A program made the translations under genes and the position numbers. This document shows, one piece after another, positions 49,595 through 57,997 of a stretch of 64,000 bases of DNA (its first letter is position 1; every line of letters starts with the position of its first letter). Source of the DNA: Deltaproteobacteria bacterium (GTDB lineage: Bacteria > Myxococcota_A > UBA9160 > UBA4427); assembly GCA_016713665.1 (NCBI GenBank), contig JADJOR010000002.1, positions 992,001 through 1,056,000 on the forward strand. The letters run 5' to 3'. The notes beneath the pieces were generated by a model. The model searched no databases and was not told where the DNA came from. It saw nothing but the letters and a program-made list of their open reading frames with translations.

Positions 49595-51064
49595 TTGACG
49601 AGCAACACGAGCGAAAAATCCCAGCGGACGCTCCAGGCCTGGACCCAGCAGCAGCGCTACGCCGAGGCCATGATCCCGATCATCGGGGAGCTCTACCGCG
49701 AGCACGGCGTCATCGTGACCCTGTTCGGCAACTCGCTCGTCAACAAGTCCCCGCTCGAGATCCAGGAGCTCCACCGCATCGCCCGGGTCAACGTCGACCC
49801 CGAGATCCACATCACCGAGGTCTATCCGATCCTCGCCGAGATGGCGGTCCTCGACCTCGCTCCCGCCCGTATCGACGTCGGCAACCTCGTGACCCATTGG
49901 CGTGGCCGCTCGCGCAGCGTCTCGGTCGCCGACTTCGTCCGCGACGAGCTCGCCGGGATCGCGACCGGCAAGGCCTCGATCCGCCCGAACCCCCAGGACG
50001 TCGTGCTCTATGGCTTCGGCCGCATCGGCCGCCTCGTGGCCCGCATCCTCGCCGGCAAGACCGGCGGCGGCGACAACCTGCGTCTGCGCGCGATCGTCGT
50101 TCGACCCGGCGGTCCCGACGATCTGCAGAAGCGCGCCGATCTGCTGCGGCGTGATTCGATCCACGGCTCCTTCTCGGGCGAGGTCCTGATCGACAAGGAG
50201 GAGAACGCCCTCGTCATCAACGGCAACCTCGTCCACATGATCTACGCCAACAGCCCGGCCGAGATCGACTACACGAAGTACGGCATCCGCGACGCCGTCG
50301 TCGTCGACAACACGGGCAGCTGGCGGACCCGCGAGCAGCTCCAGAAGCACGTCGAGGTCCCGGGCGCGTCGAAGGTCGTCCTGACGGCCCCGGGCAAGGG
50401 CGACGTCCCGAACATCGTCTACGGCGTGAACCACCACGGGATGCGCGAGGCCGGAGCCGTGCTCTCGGCGGCGTCGTGTACGACCAACGCGATCGTCCCC
50501 GTGCTCAAGGTCGTCCACGACGAGTACGGCATCCAGGCCGGCCACGTCGAGTCGATCCACTCGTTCACCAACGACCAGAACCTGATCGACAACTATCACC
50601 GCAAGGCGCGCCGCGGCCGGGCCGCACCGCTCAACATGGTCGTGACCGAGACCGGTGCCGCGAGCGCCGTCGCGAAATGCCTGCCGGAGCTGAAGGGCAA
50701 GCTGACGGGCAACGCGATCCGCGTGCCGACGCCGAACGTGTCGCTCGCCGTCATGAGCCTCTTCGTCGAGCAGGCCGTCACGAAGGAGGAGCTCAACGAG
50801 TACCTCCTCAAGGCCTCCCTCGAGGGCGATCTGCAGAACCAGATCGACTTCGTGAACTCGACCGAGGCGGCCTCGACGGATTTCGTGGGCAATCGCTTCG
50901 CGGGCATCGTCGACGCCCAGGCGACCCAGGCCCAGGGCAACCACATCGTGCTCTACGTCTGGTACGACAACGAGTTCGGCTACAGCCGCCAGGTCGTGCG
51001 CTGCCTCGAGGAGCTCGCGGGGGTGGTCATGCCGAACTTCCCGAAGCGGGCGCGGGCGGTCTGA
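49595..51064 (+). CDS. gap: Glyceraldehyde-3-phosphate dehydrogenase, N-terminally extended
   Basis: The 489-residue product has about 130 extra residues (AWTQQQRYAEAMIPIIGELY, VTLFGNSLVNKSPLEI) before a complete GAPDH. The NAD-binding loop is LYGFGRIGRLVARI (about 138-151) and the catalytic Cys is residue 295 in SAASCTTNAIVP. HRKARRGRAAPLNMVVTETG and WYDNEFGYSRQVVR follow. It oxidises glyceraldehyde-3-phosphate to 1,3-bisphosphoglycerate with NAD+ in glycolysis or gluconeogenesis. Extended GAPDHs of this type occur in several Gammaproteobacteria and relatives. TTG 49595 is the start: AGGAG is 9 bases upstream, and the nearer ATG 49590 reads ATG-CTT-TGA. Confidence 0.95.
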   Translation: MTSNTSEKSQRTLQAWTQQQRYAEAMIPIIGELYREHGVIVTLFGNSLVNKSPLEIQELHRIARVNVDPEIHITEVYPILAEMAVLDLAPARIDVGNLVTHWRGRSRSVSVADFVRDELAGIATGKASIRPNPQDVVLYGFGRIGRLVARILAGKTGGGDNLRLRAIVVRPGGPDDLQKRADLLRRDSIHGSFSGEVLIDKEENALVINGNLVHMIYANSPAEIDYTKYGIRDAVVVDNTGSWRTREQLQKHVEVPGASKVVLTAPGKGDVPNIVYGVNHHGMREAGAVLSAASCTTNAIVPVLKVVHDEYGIQAGHVESIHSFTNDQNLIDNYHRKARRGRAAPLNMVVTETGAASAVAKCLPELKGKLTGNAIRVPTPNVSLAVMSLFVEQAVTKEELNEYLLKASLEGDLQNQIDFVNSTEAASTDFVGNRFAGIVDAQATQAQGNHIVLYVWYDNEFGYSRQVVRCLEELAGVVMPNFPKRARAV

Positions 51065-51070
51065 GGGGCC

Positions 51071-51104
51071 GTGCCAGGCGCCCCGGCCGGACGCGACCTG
51101 GCAC
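51071..51104 (+). terminator. Hairpin after GAPDH gene
   Basis: GTGCCAGG (51071-51078) and CCTGGCAC (51097-51104) form a perfect 8-bp stem with an 18-nt GC-rich loop, starting 7 bp after the GAPDH stop. Confidence 0.55.
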
Positions 51105-51115
51105 TCGGGCTTCGT

Positions 51116-51172
51116 ACGGCACGCGTCGAGGGACCGGTCGGCTGCGTTTGCGCGCGGTGCAGCGCGTGCCGT
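51116..51172 (+). repeat. Second inverted repeat after GAPDH
   Basis: ACGGCACGCG (51116-51125) and CGCGTGCCGT (51163-51172) are perfect inverted 10-mers separated by 37 bp. It follows the first hairpin and may form a tandem terminator. The remainder of the 283-bp gap (to 51347) holds no gene that I can see. Confidence 0.4.
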
Positions 51173-51347
51173 CCTCAATCTCGCGCCAGGCCGCGTCCGG
51201 CCGGGGCGCTCGGGGCTGCGTGGCAAGTCGTGCGAACACGGGAGGTCCGGCTTCCGGATGGAGCGGGTCGTGCCTTCGCCGGCGCTCGACGCCTGGCGGT
51301 CGTCCTGGTCGTCTCGGTCGATGCGGGCGACGTGGGTCCGTCGGCTG

Positions 51348-52113
51348 TCAGCGGCGGCCGCTGCTGCCGGCGCCGTCTTCGCTGAAGCCTTTCTGGGCGC
51401 CTTCGACCATCGCGAAGGGGCCGACGGGCCAGCCGAAGCAGTCGACCATCAGCTGGTTGACCTCGGCGTGGGTCGCGGTGCCTTCGGCGACGACGCGGCC
51501 GGCTTCGACGAGCATCGCGGCGTAGATGCGGTTCGCGACGTAGCCCCAGGCCATCGGGTTGTCCTTCACGACGACGGGGTTCTTGCCGCAGGAGCGCGCG
51601 AGCTGCTTCACGGTCTCGATCGCGTCCTGGCTCGTGTCTTCGCGGACGACGATCTCGGCGAACTTCATGACGGCGGGCGGCGAGGCCCAGTGCCAGACGA
51701 CGACCTTCTCCGGGCGGTTCGTCGCCGAGGCGAGCGCGGCGAGGGGGAAGCCCGAGCTGTTCGAGGCGAGGATGCAATCCGCGGGGGCGACGCGATCGAG
51801 CTCGCGGAAGACGCGGATCTTGAGGTCGAGCCTCTCGGGCACCGCCTCGAGCACGAGCTGCGCGCCCGCGACCGCCGCCTCGAGGCTCGTCCCGAAGCGC
51901 AGCCGCGCGAGCGCCGCGTCGGCGTCGGCGCGGGCGAGCTTGCCGCGCTCGACCGCGCGCTCGAAGCCGTAGCGACCGTTCGTGACGCGCTCGCGGGCCT
52001 TGGCGACGACGGCCTCGGCGACGTCGGTGCAGTGGACCGTCGTGGCCCGCCTGCGCGAGGACCTGCGCCATGCCGCTGCCCATGACTCCGGCTCCGATGA
52101 CTGCGATGTGCAT
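51348..52113 (-). pseudogene. 3-hydroxyacyl-CoA dehydrogenase, frameshifted
   Basis: ATG 52113 opens MHIAVIGAGVMGSGMAQVLA and QAGHD, the Rossmann start of 3-hydroxyacyl-CoA dehydrogenase. At about 52037-52038 one base too many breaks the frame; removing it gives HDVHCTDVAEAVVAKARERV and a continuous 254-residue protein with LVLEAVPERLDLKIRVFREL, ILASNSSGFPL, HWASPPAVMKFAEIV and NPMAWGYVANRIYAAMLVEA. The C-terminal 3HCDH helical domain is short (ends GPFAMVEGAQKGF plus a Gly/Ser tail), about 30 residues less than Hbd enzymes. The reaction is NAD+-dependent oxidation of 3-hydroxyacyl-CoA. A sequencing error is the simplest cause. Confidence 0.8.
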
Positions 52114-52190
52114 GCGTCTCTCCTGGGGCGTCTCGGCCGGGGTGTCGGCCGAGGCTTGATCGTCGATTCGGATCGGGCCCGACTCGTGGC

Positions 52191-52829
52191 CTAACGATGG
52201 GGACCCGCGTGCGGGTCGTCGGGCAGGTGGTCGACGAGGTTGAAGCTCCGCAGCGCCGGCCGCGGCTCGAGCACGAGCTCGGAGACGGCGCAGTTCTTCA
52301 CCATCCGGTTCCAGCTGCTGTAGTCGTCGTCGAGCAGAAGGCCGAGCGCGATCGAGAGCGCGCCGCCGTGGGTCACGACGACGACGCGCTCGCCGGGATG
52401 CTGGCCTGCGATCCGGCGCAGCGCGCCCGAGAGCCGCAGGCCGACCTGGCTCGGCGACTCGCCGCCGTGGGGCGCGAAGTGCGGATCCTGCTTCATGTGG
52501 TGGAACAGGCGCTTCTCCTCGAAGAGCTCCTGGAACGAGGTCCCCTCCCAGGTGCCGAGATCGAACTCGGCGAGCGCGGGATCGAGCACGACCGGGGCCC
52601 CGTAGTGCGCGGCGATCGGGCGGGCGGTGTGGTGGGCGCGGTCGAGGGGGCTCGCGTAGACGTGGCGGACGTCGACGTGGGTCGCGGCGAGCCAGGCGGC
52701 GGTGGCGGCGGCCTGGCGGTGGCCGTGGTCGGTCAGGGGGGTGTTGGTCGAGCCGTGCCAGACGCCTTCGATGTTCGCGGCGGTCTGGCCGTGGCGGACG
52801 ATCGTCAGGATGGTCGGGCGGGGTGCCAT
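52191..52829 (-). CDS. Histidine phosphatase (phosphoglycerate mutase-like)
   Basis: The 212-residue cytosolic protein carries the branch-1 histidine phosphatase signature IVRHGQTAANIEG (phospho-acceptor His), ASPLDRAHHTARP (second Arg), EFDLGTWEG and VVVTHGGAL (second His). Length is that of broad-specificity phosphatases such as PhoE or CobC rather than dPGM (about 245), and no mutase-specific insertion is seen. The substrate is unknown. It follows the small exported-protein gene by 42 bp on the same strand. No strong ribosome site precedes ATG 52829. Confidence 0.88.
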   Translation of the reverse strand: MAPRPTILTIVRHGQTAANIEGVWHGSTNTPLTDHGHRQAAATAAWLAATHVDVRHVYASPLDRAHHTARPIAAHYGAPVVLDPALAEFDLGTWEGTSFQELFEEKRLFHHMKQDPHFAPHGGESPSQVGLRLSGALRRIAGQHPGERVVVVTHGGALSIALGLLLDDDYSSWNRMVKNCAVSELVLEPRPALRSFNLVDHLPDDPHAGPHR

Positions 52830-52871
52830 GGCGGCCCGAGTTTACACGGCCACGGCGGGGGAGCCTGTCGG

Positions 52872-53261
52872 CTATTCGTGGCGCTCGACGACGACGGGAC
52901 CGAAGCGCTCGAGCCAGCGTGCGGGGCTCATCGTCTCGACGCGCTGGCGGGCGGCGGCGCGGGTCAGCGGCGGCTCGTTCGAGAGGACGCGCATCGGGCG
53001 CGACGGGCGGAGGGCGGGGGCGGTCGAGCTCGTATGTTCCTCGGGGCTCGTCGAGACCCGGGCCTCCCCGGTCGGTCCCGGGATCGCGGGCGTCGCCATC
53101 GGACCCGTCTCGGCCGCGACGGGACCGGCCGTCGTCGCGAGCAGGGCGAGGGCGATGCCACCGCAGGCCGCGGCCAGGGCGATCGCCGCGCGCGGTCCGG
53201 GTTGTCTCGTCGCCGAGGCCCCGCCTGTCGCTGGAAAATTGGATTTAAAACCACCCATCAT
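52872..53261 (-). CDS. Small membrane-anchored or exported protein, unknown
   Basis: The 129-residue product has a hydrophobic segment (about 26-48, IALAAACGGIALALLATTAG) after a basic N-terminus, then a Pro/Thr/Ser-rich stretch and a helical C-terminus (AAARQRVETMSPARWLERF). The 5' end is unusually AT-rich (AAATTGGATTTAAAA on the plus strand near 53235), which often marks a translation start in high-GC genomes. No family is recognised and start choice (ATG 53261 or 53258) is uncertain. It probably shares a transcript with the histidine phosphatase. Confidence 0.5.
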   Translation of the reverse strand: MMGGFKSNFPATGGASATRQPGPRAAIALAAACGGIALALLATTAGPVAAETGPMATPAIPGPTGEARVSTSPEEHTSSTAPALRPSRPMRVLSNEPPLTRAAARQRVETMSPARWLERFGPVVVERHE

Positions 53262-53430
53262 GCGTCAGCGATCGGAGACGGAAGGGGGTCGCTTGAGAAA
53301 TTCGGGGCCGAAAACACCCTTTCAGAAAGCAAGAGGCAAGCGCCGGGCAGGGGCTTCGCAGGGGGTGGGCGACCGGGGCGTCGGCCCGGCGGGGTATCCG
53401 TCGTTTCGGCGGACGGCAGCCGGGACGACC

Positions 53431-53455
53431 GCCGCGCGCGGCGTACGCGCGCGGC
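53431..53455 (-). terminator. Hairpin after SNF2 gene
   Basis: GCCGCGCGCG and CGCGCGCGGC form a perfect 10-bp stem with loop GCGTA, starting 3 bp after the SNF2 stop codon. The gap 53262-53430 beyond it contains no gene that I can see. Confidence 0.6.
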
Positions 53456-53458
53456 CGC

Positions 53459-56014
53459 TCAGGCGCTCTCGAGCAGCTCGATCAGATCGTCCCGGGTCAG
53501 ACGCGAGCTGCCGTCGGCCTCTTCGAGGGCGGCGTCGGCCAGCGCGCGCTTGCGGGCGTGGAGGGCGAGGATGCCCTCCTCGACGGTGTGGCGCGCGATC
53601 AGGCGATGGACGACGACGGGGCGCTCCTGGCCGATGCGGTGGGCGCGGTCCGCGGCCTGGGCTTCCACCGCGGGATTCCACCAGGGATCGAGCAGGAAGA
53701 CGTGGTCGGCCGCGGTCAGGTTGAGCCCGGTCCCCCCGGCGCGCAGCGAGAGCAGCATGACGGGCGGGCCCCCGGCCCCCTGGAACGACTCGACGACGGC
53801 GCCGCGGTCGCGGGTCGAGCCGTCGAGGCGGGTGAAGGCGATGCCGCGCTCGACGAGCCCCGGCTCGACCAGATCGAGCAGGCTCGTCCACTGCGAGAAG
53901 ACGAGCGCCTTGTGGCCGTCGGCGACGGCTTCGTCGAGGCGCTCGAAGAGGGTCTCGAGCTTCGAGGACGAGCTCGGCGCGTCCTCCTGGCCCGGGACGA
54001 GCCGCGAATGACACGCCGCCTGTCGCAGGCGAAGCAGCGCTTCGAGCGCCGCCATCACGCTCTCGCCCGCCCGCAGCCGCAGGACGACCTCGCGCACCGT
54101 CGCCGCGCGCACCGCGTCGTAGACCGCGCGCTCCTCGCTCGAGAGATCGCAGTCGAGCACGACCTCCGAGAGCGGCGGCAGATCCCGCGCCACGTCGGAC
54201 TTGAGCCTTCGCAGCAGGAAGGGCCGGATGCGCTGGCGCAGGCGGGCCGCGATCTCGTAGTCGCCCTCGGCGATCGGCCGCGCATAACGGTCGCGGAACT
54301 CGTTGCGGCCCCCGAGCAGCCCGCGGTTCAGGAAATGCATCTGACTCCACAGCTCTTCGAGGCGGTTCTCGACCGGCGTGCCCGTCAGCGCGATGCGCGC
54401 CTTCGCGTCGAGCCCCATCGCCGCCCGCGCGACCTGGCTGTCGGGGTTCTTGATCGCCTGCGCCTCGTCGAGGACGACGATGTCCCAGGCGACGCGGGCG
54501 AGCGCGTCGGCGTCCTGACGCAGGATCGCGTAGCTCGTGACGGTCAGGTCGGCCTTCGGATCGAGGGTCCGGCCGGCGCCGTGGTAGAGCGAGACGGCGA
54601 GCGCGGGGCGGAAGCGCTCGGCCTCGCGCTGCCAGCCGTGCAACACGCTCGTCGGGGCGACGACCAGCGTGCGGCCTGCGAGGGACGCGAGCGCCTGCAG
54701 CGTCTTGCCGAGGCCCATGTCGTCGGCGAGCAGCGCGCCGAGCCCGGCGCGCCGCAGGAAGACGAGCCAGTCGACGCCCTGGCGCTGATAGGGGCGCAGG
54801 ATCTCGACGAGGCCGGGCGCGAGCGGGGCTTCGGGGATGCCCTCGAAATTCTCCACCAGCGGTCGCAGCGCCTCGAAGGAGGGCGGCGGCGGGAGATCGA
54901 GGTCGTCGCAGAGCCGCGCGAGATCGGGGATCGCGTGGCGGGCGACGCGGCCTGCGGCATCGCGGGCGCCGAGCAGATCGGCGATGCGCTGGCCGTGCTG
55001 CGCGAGCCAGTCGGCGGGGAGCTCGGCGAAGCCGCCGCCGACGAGCGAGACGACCGAGTCGCCCGTCGTCCAGGCCCGCAGCACCGCCGCCGGCGACGCG
55101 GCGAGCGGACGCCGGCCCGCGCTCGCTCCCGCCGCGCCGCCTGCGCCGCGCCCGTCGTCGGGCCAGCCCGCATCGCCGGGGGCCGCGAGGGGGAAATCGA
55201 GCTCGAGCCGATCGTCGTCGACGCGCAGGCGCGGCGTGAGCTGGCCGCGCAGCTCGAAGTCGCGGTGGGCCCGACCGGTCAGCGCGTAGGCCCCGCTCGC
55301 GGCGGCGTGCTCGAGGCGCGCCGAGAAGGCGATCGCGGCGCTCGCCGGCAGCCGCGCGGGCGCGTCGACGCGCAGGCCGAGATCGCGGGCGAGGCGCGCG
55401 GCGAGGTCGCGCTCCGCGGCCTCGCTGCGGATCGGGACGCTCCCGCCGCCCAGCATCAGGAGCTTGCCCGCCTCGATGCATGCGATCGGCGGATCGCCGT
55501 AGACGATGCGCGGGGCGACCACGAGCTCGTCGCCTTCGCGGGTCACGGCGATCTGGAGCCGCGGCTTCTCGCCGCGCTTCGCGGTCGGCAGCCGCGTCGT
55601 CTCGACCGAGATCGGAATTCGCCCCTCGAGGCCGGGGAGGACCTCGGTGACGAGGGTCGCGAGATCCCCGTCGGCGAAGAAGCGGCCGCGGGGCAGATCG
55701 GCGAGCTCGCGGCCCGTGAGGCGACTCTCGGCGACGGGATGGATCGCGCCTTCGGCGAGGGCGACGCCGTTTCGGTAGACGCGCACGATCCGCCGATCCT
55801 GCTCGACGAAGAGGCGTGCCCCGCCCGGGGCGTCGACGACGCGGGCGACGAAGCCGAGCGGCTCGTTCTCGATCGCGACGGGCTGGCCGTCGAGGAAGAC
55901 GGCGTTCGTCTGGGCGAGGCGGCCGAGCAGCGAGGTCAGCGCGGGGGTCGAGGTCGCATCCGCGGGGCGCGAGGACAGCGCCTTCTCGATCGCGAGATCC
56001 GCGGCGGACGTCAC
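53459..56014 (-). CDS. SNF2-family DEAD/DEAH-box helicase
   Basis: The 851-residue protein has an uncharacterised N-terminal region (about 1-400) and a complete SNF2/RapA-type ATPase: ADDMGLGKTLQAL (Walker A, 430-442), DEAQAIKN (motif II), ALTGTPVENRLEELWS (motif III), SQWTSLLDLVEPGL (IV), SLRAGGTGLNLTAA (V) and QAADRAHRIGQERPV (VI). It is a double-stranded-DNA translocase, probably in repair or transcription recycling. The GTG at 56014 is the first start codon but has no ribosome site; the frame is open back to about 56060, so the N-terminus could be longer. It follows the SWIM-protein gene. Confidence 0.92.
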   Translation of the reverse strand: MTSAADLAIEKALSSRPADATSTPALTSLLGRLAQTNAVFLDGQPVAIENEPLGFVARVVDAPGGARLFVEQDRRIVRVYRNGVALAEGAIHPVAESRLTGRELADLPRGRFFADGDLATLVTEVLPGLEGRIPISVETTRLPTAKRGEKPRLQIAVTREGDELVVAPRIVYGDPPIACIEAGKLLMLGGGSVPIRSEAAERDLAARLARDLGLRVDAPARLPASAAIAFSARLEHAAASGAYALTGRAHRDFELRGQLTPRLRVDDDRLELDFPLAAPGDAGWPDDGRGAGGAAGASAGRRPLAASPAAVLRAWTTGDSVVSLVGGGFAELPADWLAQHGQRIADLLGARDAAGRVARHAIPDLARLCDDLDLPPPPSFEALRPLVENFEGIPEAPLAPGLVEILRPYQRQGVDWLVFLRRAGLGALLADDMGLGKTLQALASLAGRTLVVAPTSVLHGWQREAERFRPALAVSLYHGAGRTLDPKADLTVTSYAILRQDADALARVAWDIVVLDEAQAIKNPDSQVARAAMGLDAKARIALTGTPVENRLEELWSQMHFLNRGLLGGRNEFRDRYARPIAEGDYEIAARLRQRIRPFLLRRLKSDVARDLPPLSEVVLDCDLSSEERAVYDAVRAATVREVVLRLRAGESVMAALEALLRLRQAACHSRLVPGQEDAPSSSSKLETLFERLDEAVADGHKALVFSQWTSLLDLVEPGLVERGIAFTRLDGSTRDRGAVVESFQGAGGPPVMLLSLRAGGTGLNLTAADHVFLLDPWWNPAVEAQAADRAHRIGQERPVVVHRLIARHTVEEGILALHARKRALADAALEEADGSSRLTRDDLIELLESA

Positions 56015-56064
56015 GAATTCGGGGCCGCTGCCGCGGCCGGCGGCGACGGCGGTGAGCCGGGCGG

Positions 56065-56463
56065 TCAGGGGGTCCGCTTGCCGTCGAACTCGACGGCCCG
56101 CTCGAGCACGAGGGCGCCGCCCTGATCGCGCAGCAGATAGACGAGTCGGCCCATGCGCTCGGCCTGGTCGGGGAGCGCCGCGCCCGTCTTCTTCTCGCGG
56201 CGCAGGGCGATGACGGCGGCGGCGACGTGCTCACAGGGATCGTCGACCGAGGCACAGCTGCATTCCCAGGCTTCGTCCGCGAGATGCAGGGTCACCTGGG
56301 GGGCCACGCGACCGGCCTTGCCGACGACGCGCAACACGATCTCGCGCCGGTCGCGCGACTCGACCTGGACGCTCTCGCCGCGGGCGAGCTCGACACCGCG
56401 GGACCAGACTGCCCGATCGCAATCGGACTGCACGGCGTCGAAGAGCGAGGCGAGGGACTCCAT
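56065..56463 (-). CDS. SWIM zinc-finger protein
   Basis: The 132-residue product contains a SWIM motif, CSCASVDDPCEH (CxCx(n)CxH, about residues 68-79), preceded by the usual strand region VELARGESVQVES. SWIM fingers bind DNA or protein and are typically encoded directly beside, or fused to, SNF2 helicases. Here the SWIM gene is immediately upstream of one, which supports a shared complex. The start ATG 56463 lies 4 bp after the stop of the CCA-like gene, indicating one operon. Confidence 0.88.
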   Translation of the reverse strand: MESLASLFDAVQSDCDRAVWSRGVELARGESVQVESRDRREIVLRVVGKAGRVAPQVTLHLADEAWECSCASVDDPCEHVAAAVIALRREKKTGAALPDQAERMGRLVYLLRDQGGALVLERAVEFDGKRTP

Positions 56464-56467
56464 CGCG

Positions 56468-57766
56468 TCAGTCGACCCGCTCGCCTGCGGCCGCTTGCCA
56501 GGCGCGCAGCTCGGCTTCGAGGGCCGCGGGCGTGTTGCGCGCCGGATCCTCGGCGATGACGCGCGCGAGATGGGCGAGGGCGCGGCCGACGTGGGGACCG
56601 GGGCCGGCGGCGAGGATCCGCATGACGTCGCCGCCGCCGAGCGCGAGGGTGCGCATGGAGTCCACCGTCGCTGCCTGATGCCGGATCCGATCGATCGCGG
56701 ACTCGATCTTCGCGAGGCGATCGCGGGCGACGGCGCCCGGGCCGGGGCCGGGGCCCGCTTCGCCGGGCTCGCCGCGGTCCCGGCTTTCGGCGGCGGGCTC
56801 GCTCGCGAGCTCGCTTCGGCGCCAGGCGATCAGGCCGTCGAGCTCGTCGGGGGAGAGGCGCGTCATCGCACGGCGGATCTGGGCGTCGCGAGCGCCCTCG
56901 ATCGTGCGGTCGAGGGGATGGGATTCCTGCAGGCGTCCGATCCGGCGCGCGAGGCCCTGGGGCATGCGCAGGCGCGCGAGGGCGCGGGCGGTGGCGGTGC
57001 CGCGGAGGTAGGCGGCCCAGCGCAGGGAGGGCAGCGCTGCGAGGGTCTCGAGTCGTTCTTCCATCGCGGGATCGAGGCCGGGCAGGATCGCCGGACTCGC
57101 GCCGCATTCGCGCAGGAACGCGAGCGCGCGCGCCGGCGCCGGGCAGGCGAGGATTCGATCGAGGATCCGCCGCGCGGGAGCACCGCCCGGCAGTCGCTCG
57201 GCGACCTCGGGCAGCGCAGCATGGGCTGCGTCGACGAGGGCACGCGTCGGCTCGAGGCCATACTCGGCGATCAGCAGCGCCGCGATCCAGAAGCGCCGCG
57301 GCGCTGCGACGAAGGGATTGGGGCGACCCGGCAGGAGCGGGAGCTCGTGCTTCGCGAGGGCATCGCGGACCGCGCCGGGATCGGCCCAGGCGTTCTCCGC
57401 CGGTCGGACCGCGATCGCGAGCGCCGCGAGGCCGAAGCGCTCGAGCGCAGCTTCGATCGTCCCGTCGGCGATGGGGATCAGGTCGACCGGGCCCGCGTCG
57501 CTGGCCTGCGTCAGGCGGGTGGCCCGCTCGCCCGTCACCACCGCGGTCGGCAGCGTCGCGAGCAGCCGGGCGGGAGGCCCGAGACACACGATCGAATGGG
57601 TCGGCGGTTGCGCGCGGGTCGTGCCGAGCCACGCGTCGAGGAGCCCTTCTCCCTGGAGGTAGGCGGCCACGCCCGCCCGCTCGAGCCGTTCGCACAGCTC
57701 GACGACGGGGCGCGCGAGGCCGCGGGGCAGGGGAGCGGACGGAATTTCGGGGACCGGATTCGCCAT
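56468..57766 (-). CDS. CCA-adding enzyme/poly(A) polymerase-like protein, degenerate active site
   Basis: The 432-residue product follows the class II CCA-adding enzyme plan. The N-terminal segment AAYLQGEGLLDAWLG stands where YLVGGAVRDLLLG is expected; FWIAALLIAEYGLEP matches the RNA-binding region; and the C-terminus has LGGGDVMRILAAGPGPHVGR and NTPAALEAELRAW (HD-less tail signature). The catalytic GGxVRD and the paired Asp (DxD) are missing: the strand after it reads HSIVCLG. So the nucleotidyltransferase is probably inactive, or works as an RNA-binding subunit. A true CCA enzyme must be elsewhere. It is the first gene of an operon with the SWIM and SNF2 genes. Confidence 0.65.
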   Translation of the reverse strand: MANPVPEIPSAPLPRGLARPVVELCERLERAGVAAYLQGEGLLDAWLGTTRAQPPTHSIVCLGPPARLLATLPTAVVTGERATRLTQASDAGPVDLIPIADGTIEAALERFGLAALAIAVRPAENAWADPGAVRDALAKHELPLLPGRPNPFVAAPRRFWIAALLIAEYGLEPTRALVDAAHAALPEVAERLPGGAPARRILDRILACPAPARALAFLRECGASPAILPGLDPAMEERLETLAALPSLRWAAYLRGTATARALARLRMPQGLARRIGRLQESHPLDRTIEGARDAQIRRAMTRLSPDELDGLIAWRRSELASEPAAESRDRGEPGEAGPGPGPGAVARDRLAKIESAIDRIRHQAATVDSMRTLALGGGDVMRILAAGPGPHVGRALAHLARVIAEDPARNTPAALEAELRAWQAAAGERVD

Positions 57767-57997
57767 CGAGGCGGCAGTGTACCCGCGTCGCCCGGCCCCG
57801 CCCTCGCGCGGCCCGTCTCTCGAGCACCGCGACCCGCACCCGCACCCGCGTCTGCAGCTTGCGTCGCGCCGCACACGACGGTGTGCGCGCTCGGGCCCAT
57901 CGCCTCGCGAGCGCGCGCATCGGACTCAAGCCGACGGCGAAAGACTCCGACTGAAGGCGTGCGCGCGGGCTTCGCGCGCCCCCATCCTGGAGACCGC

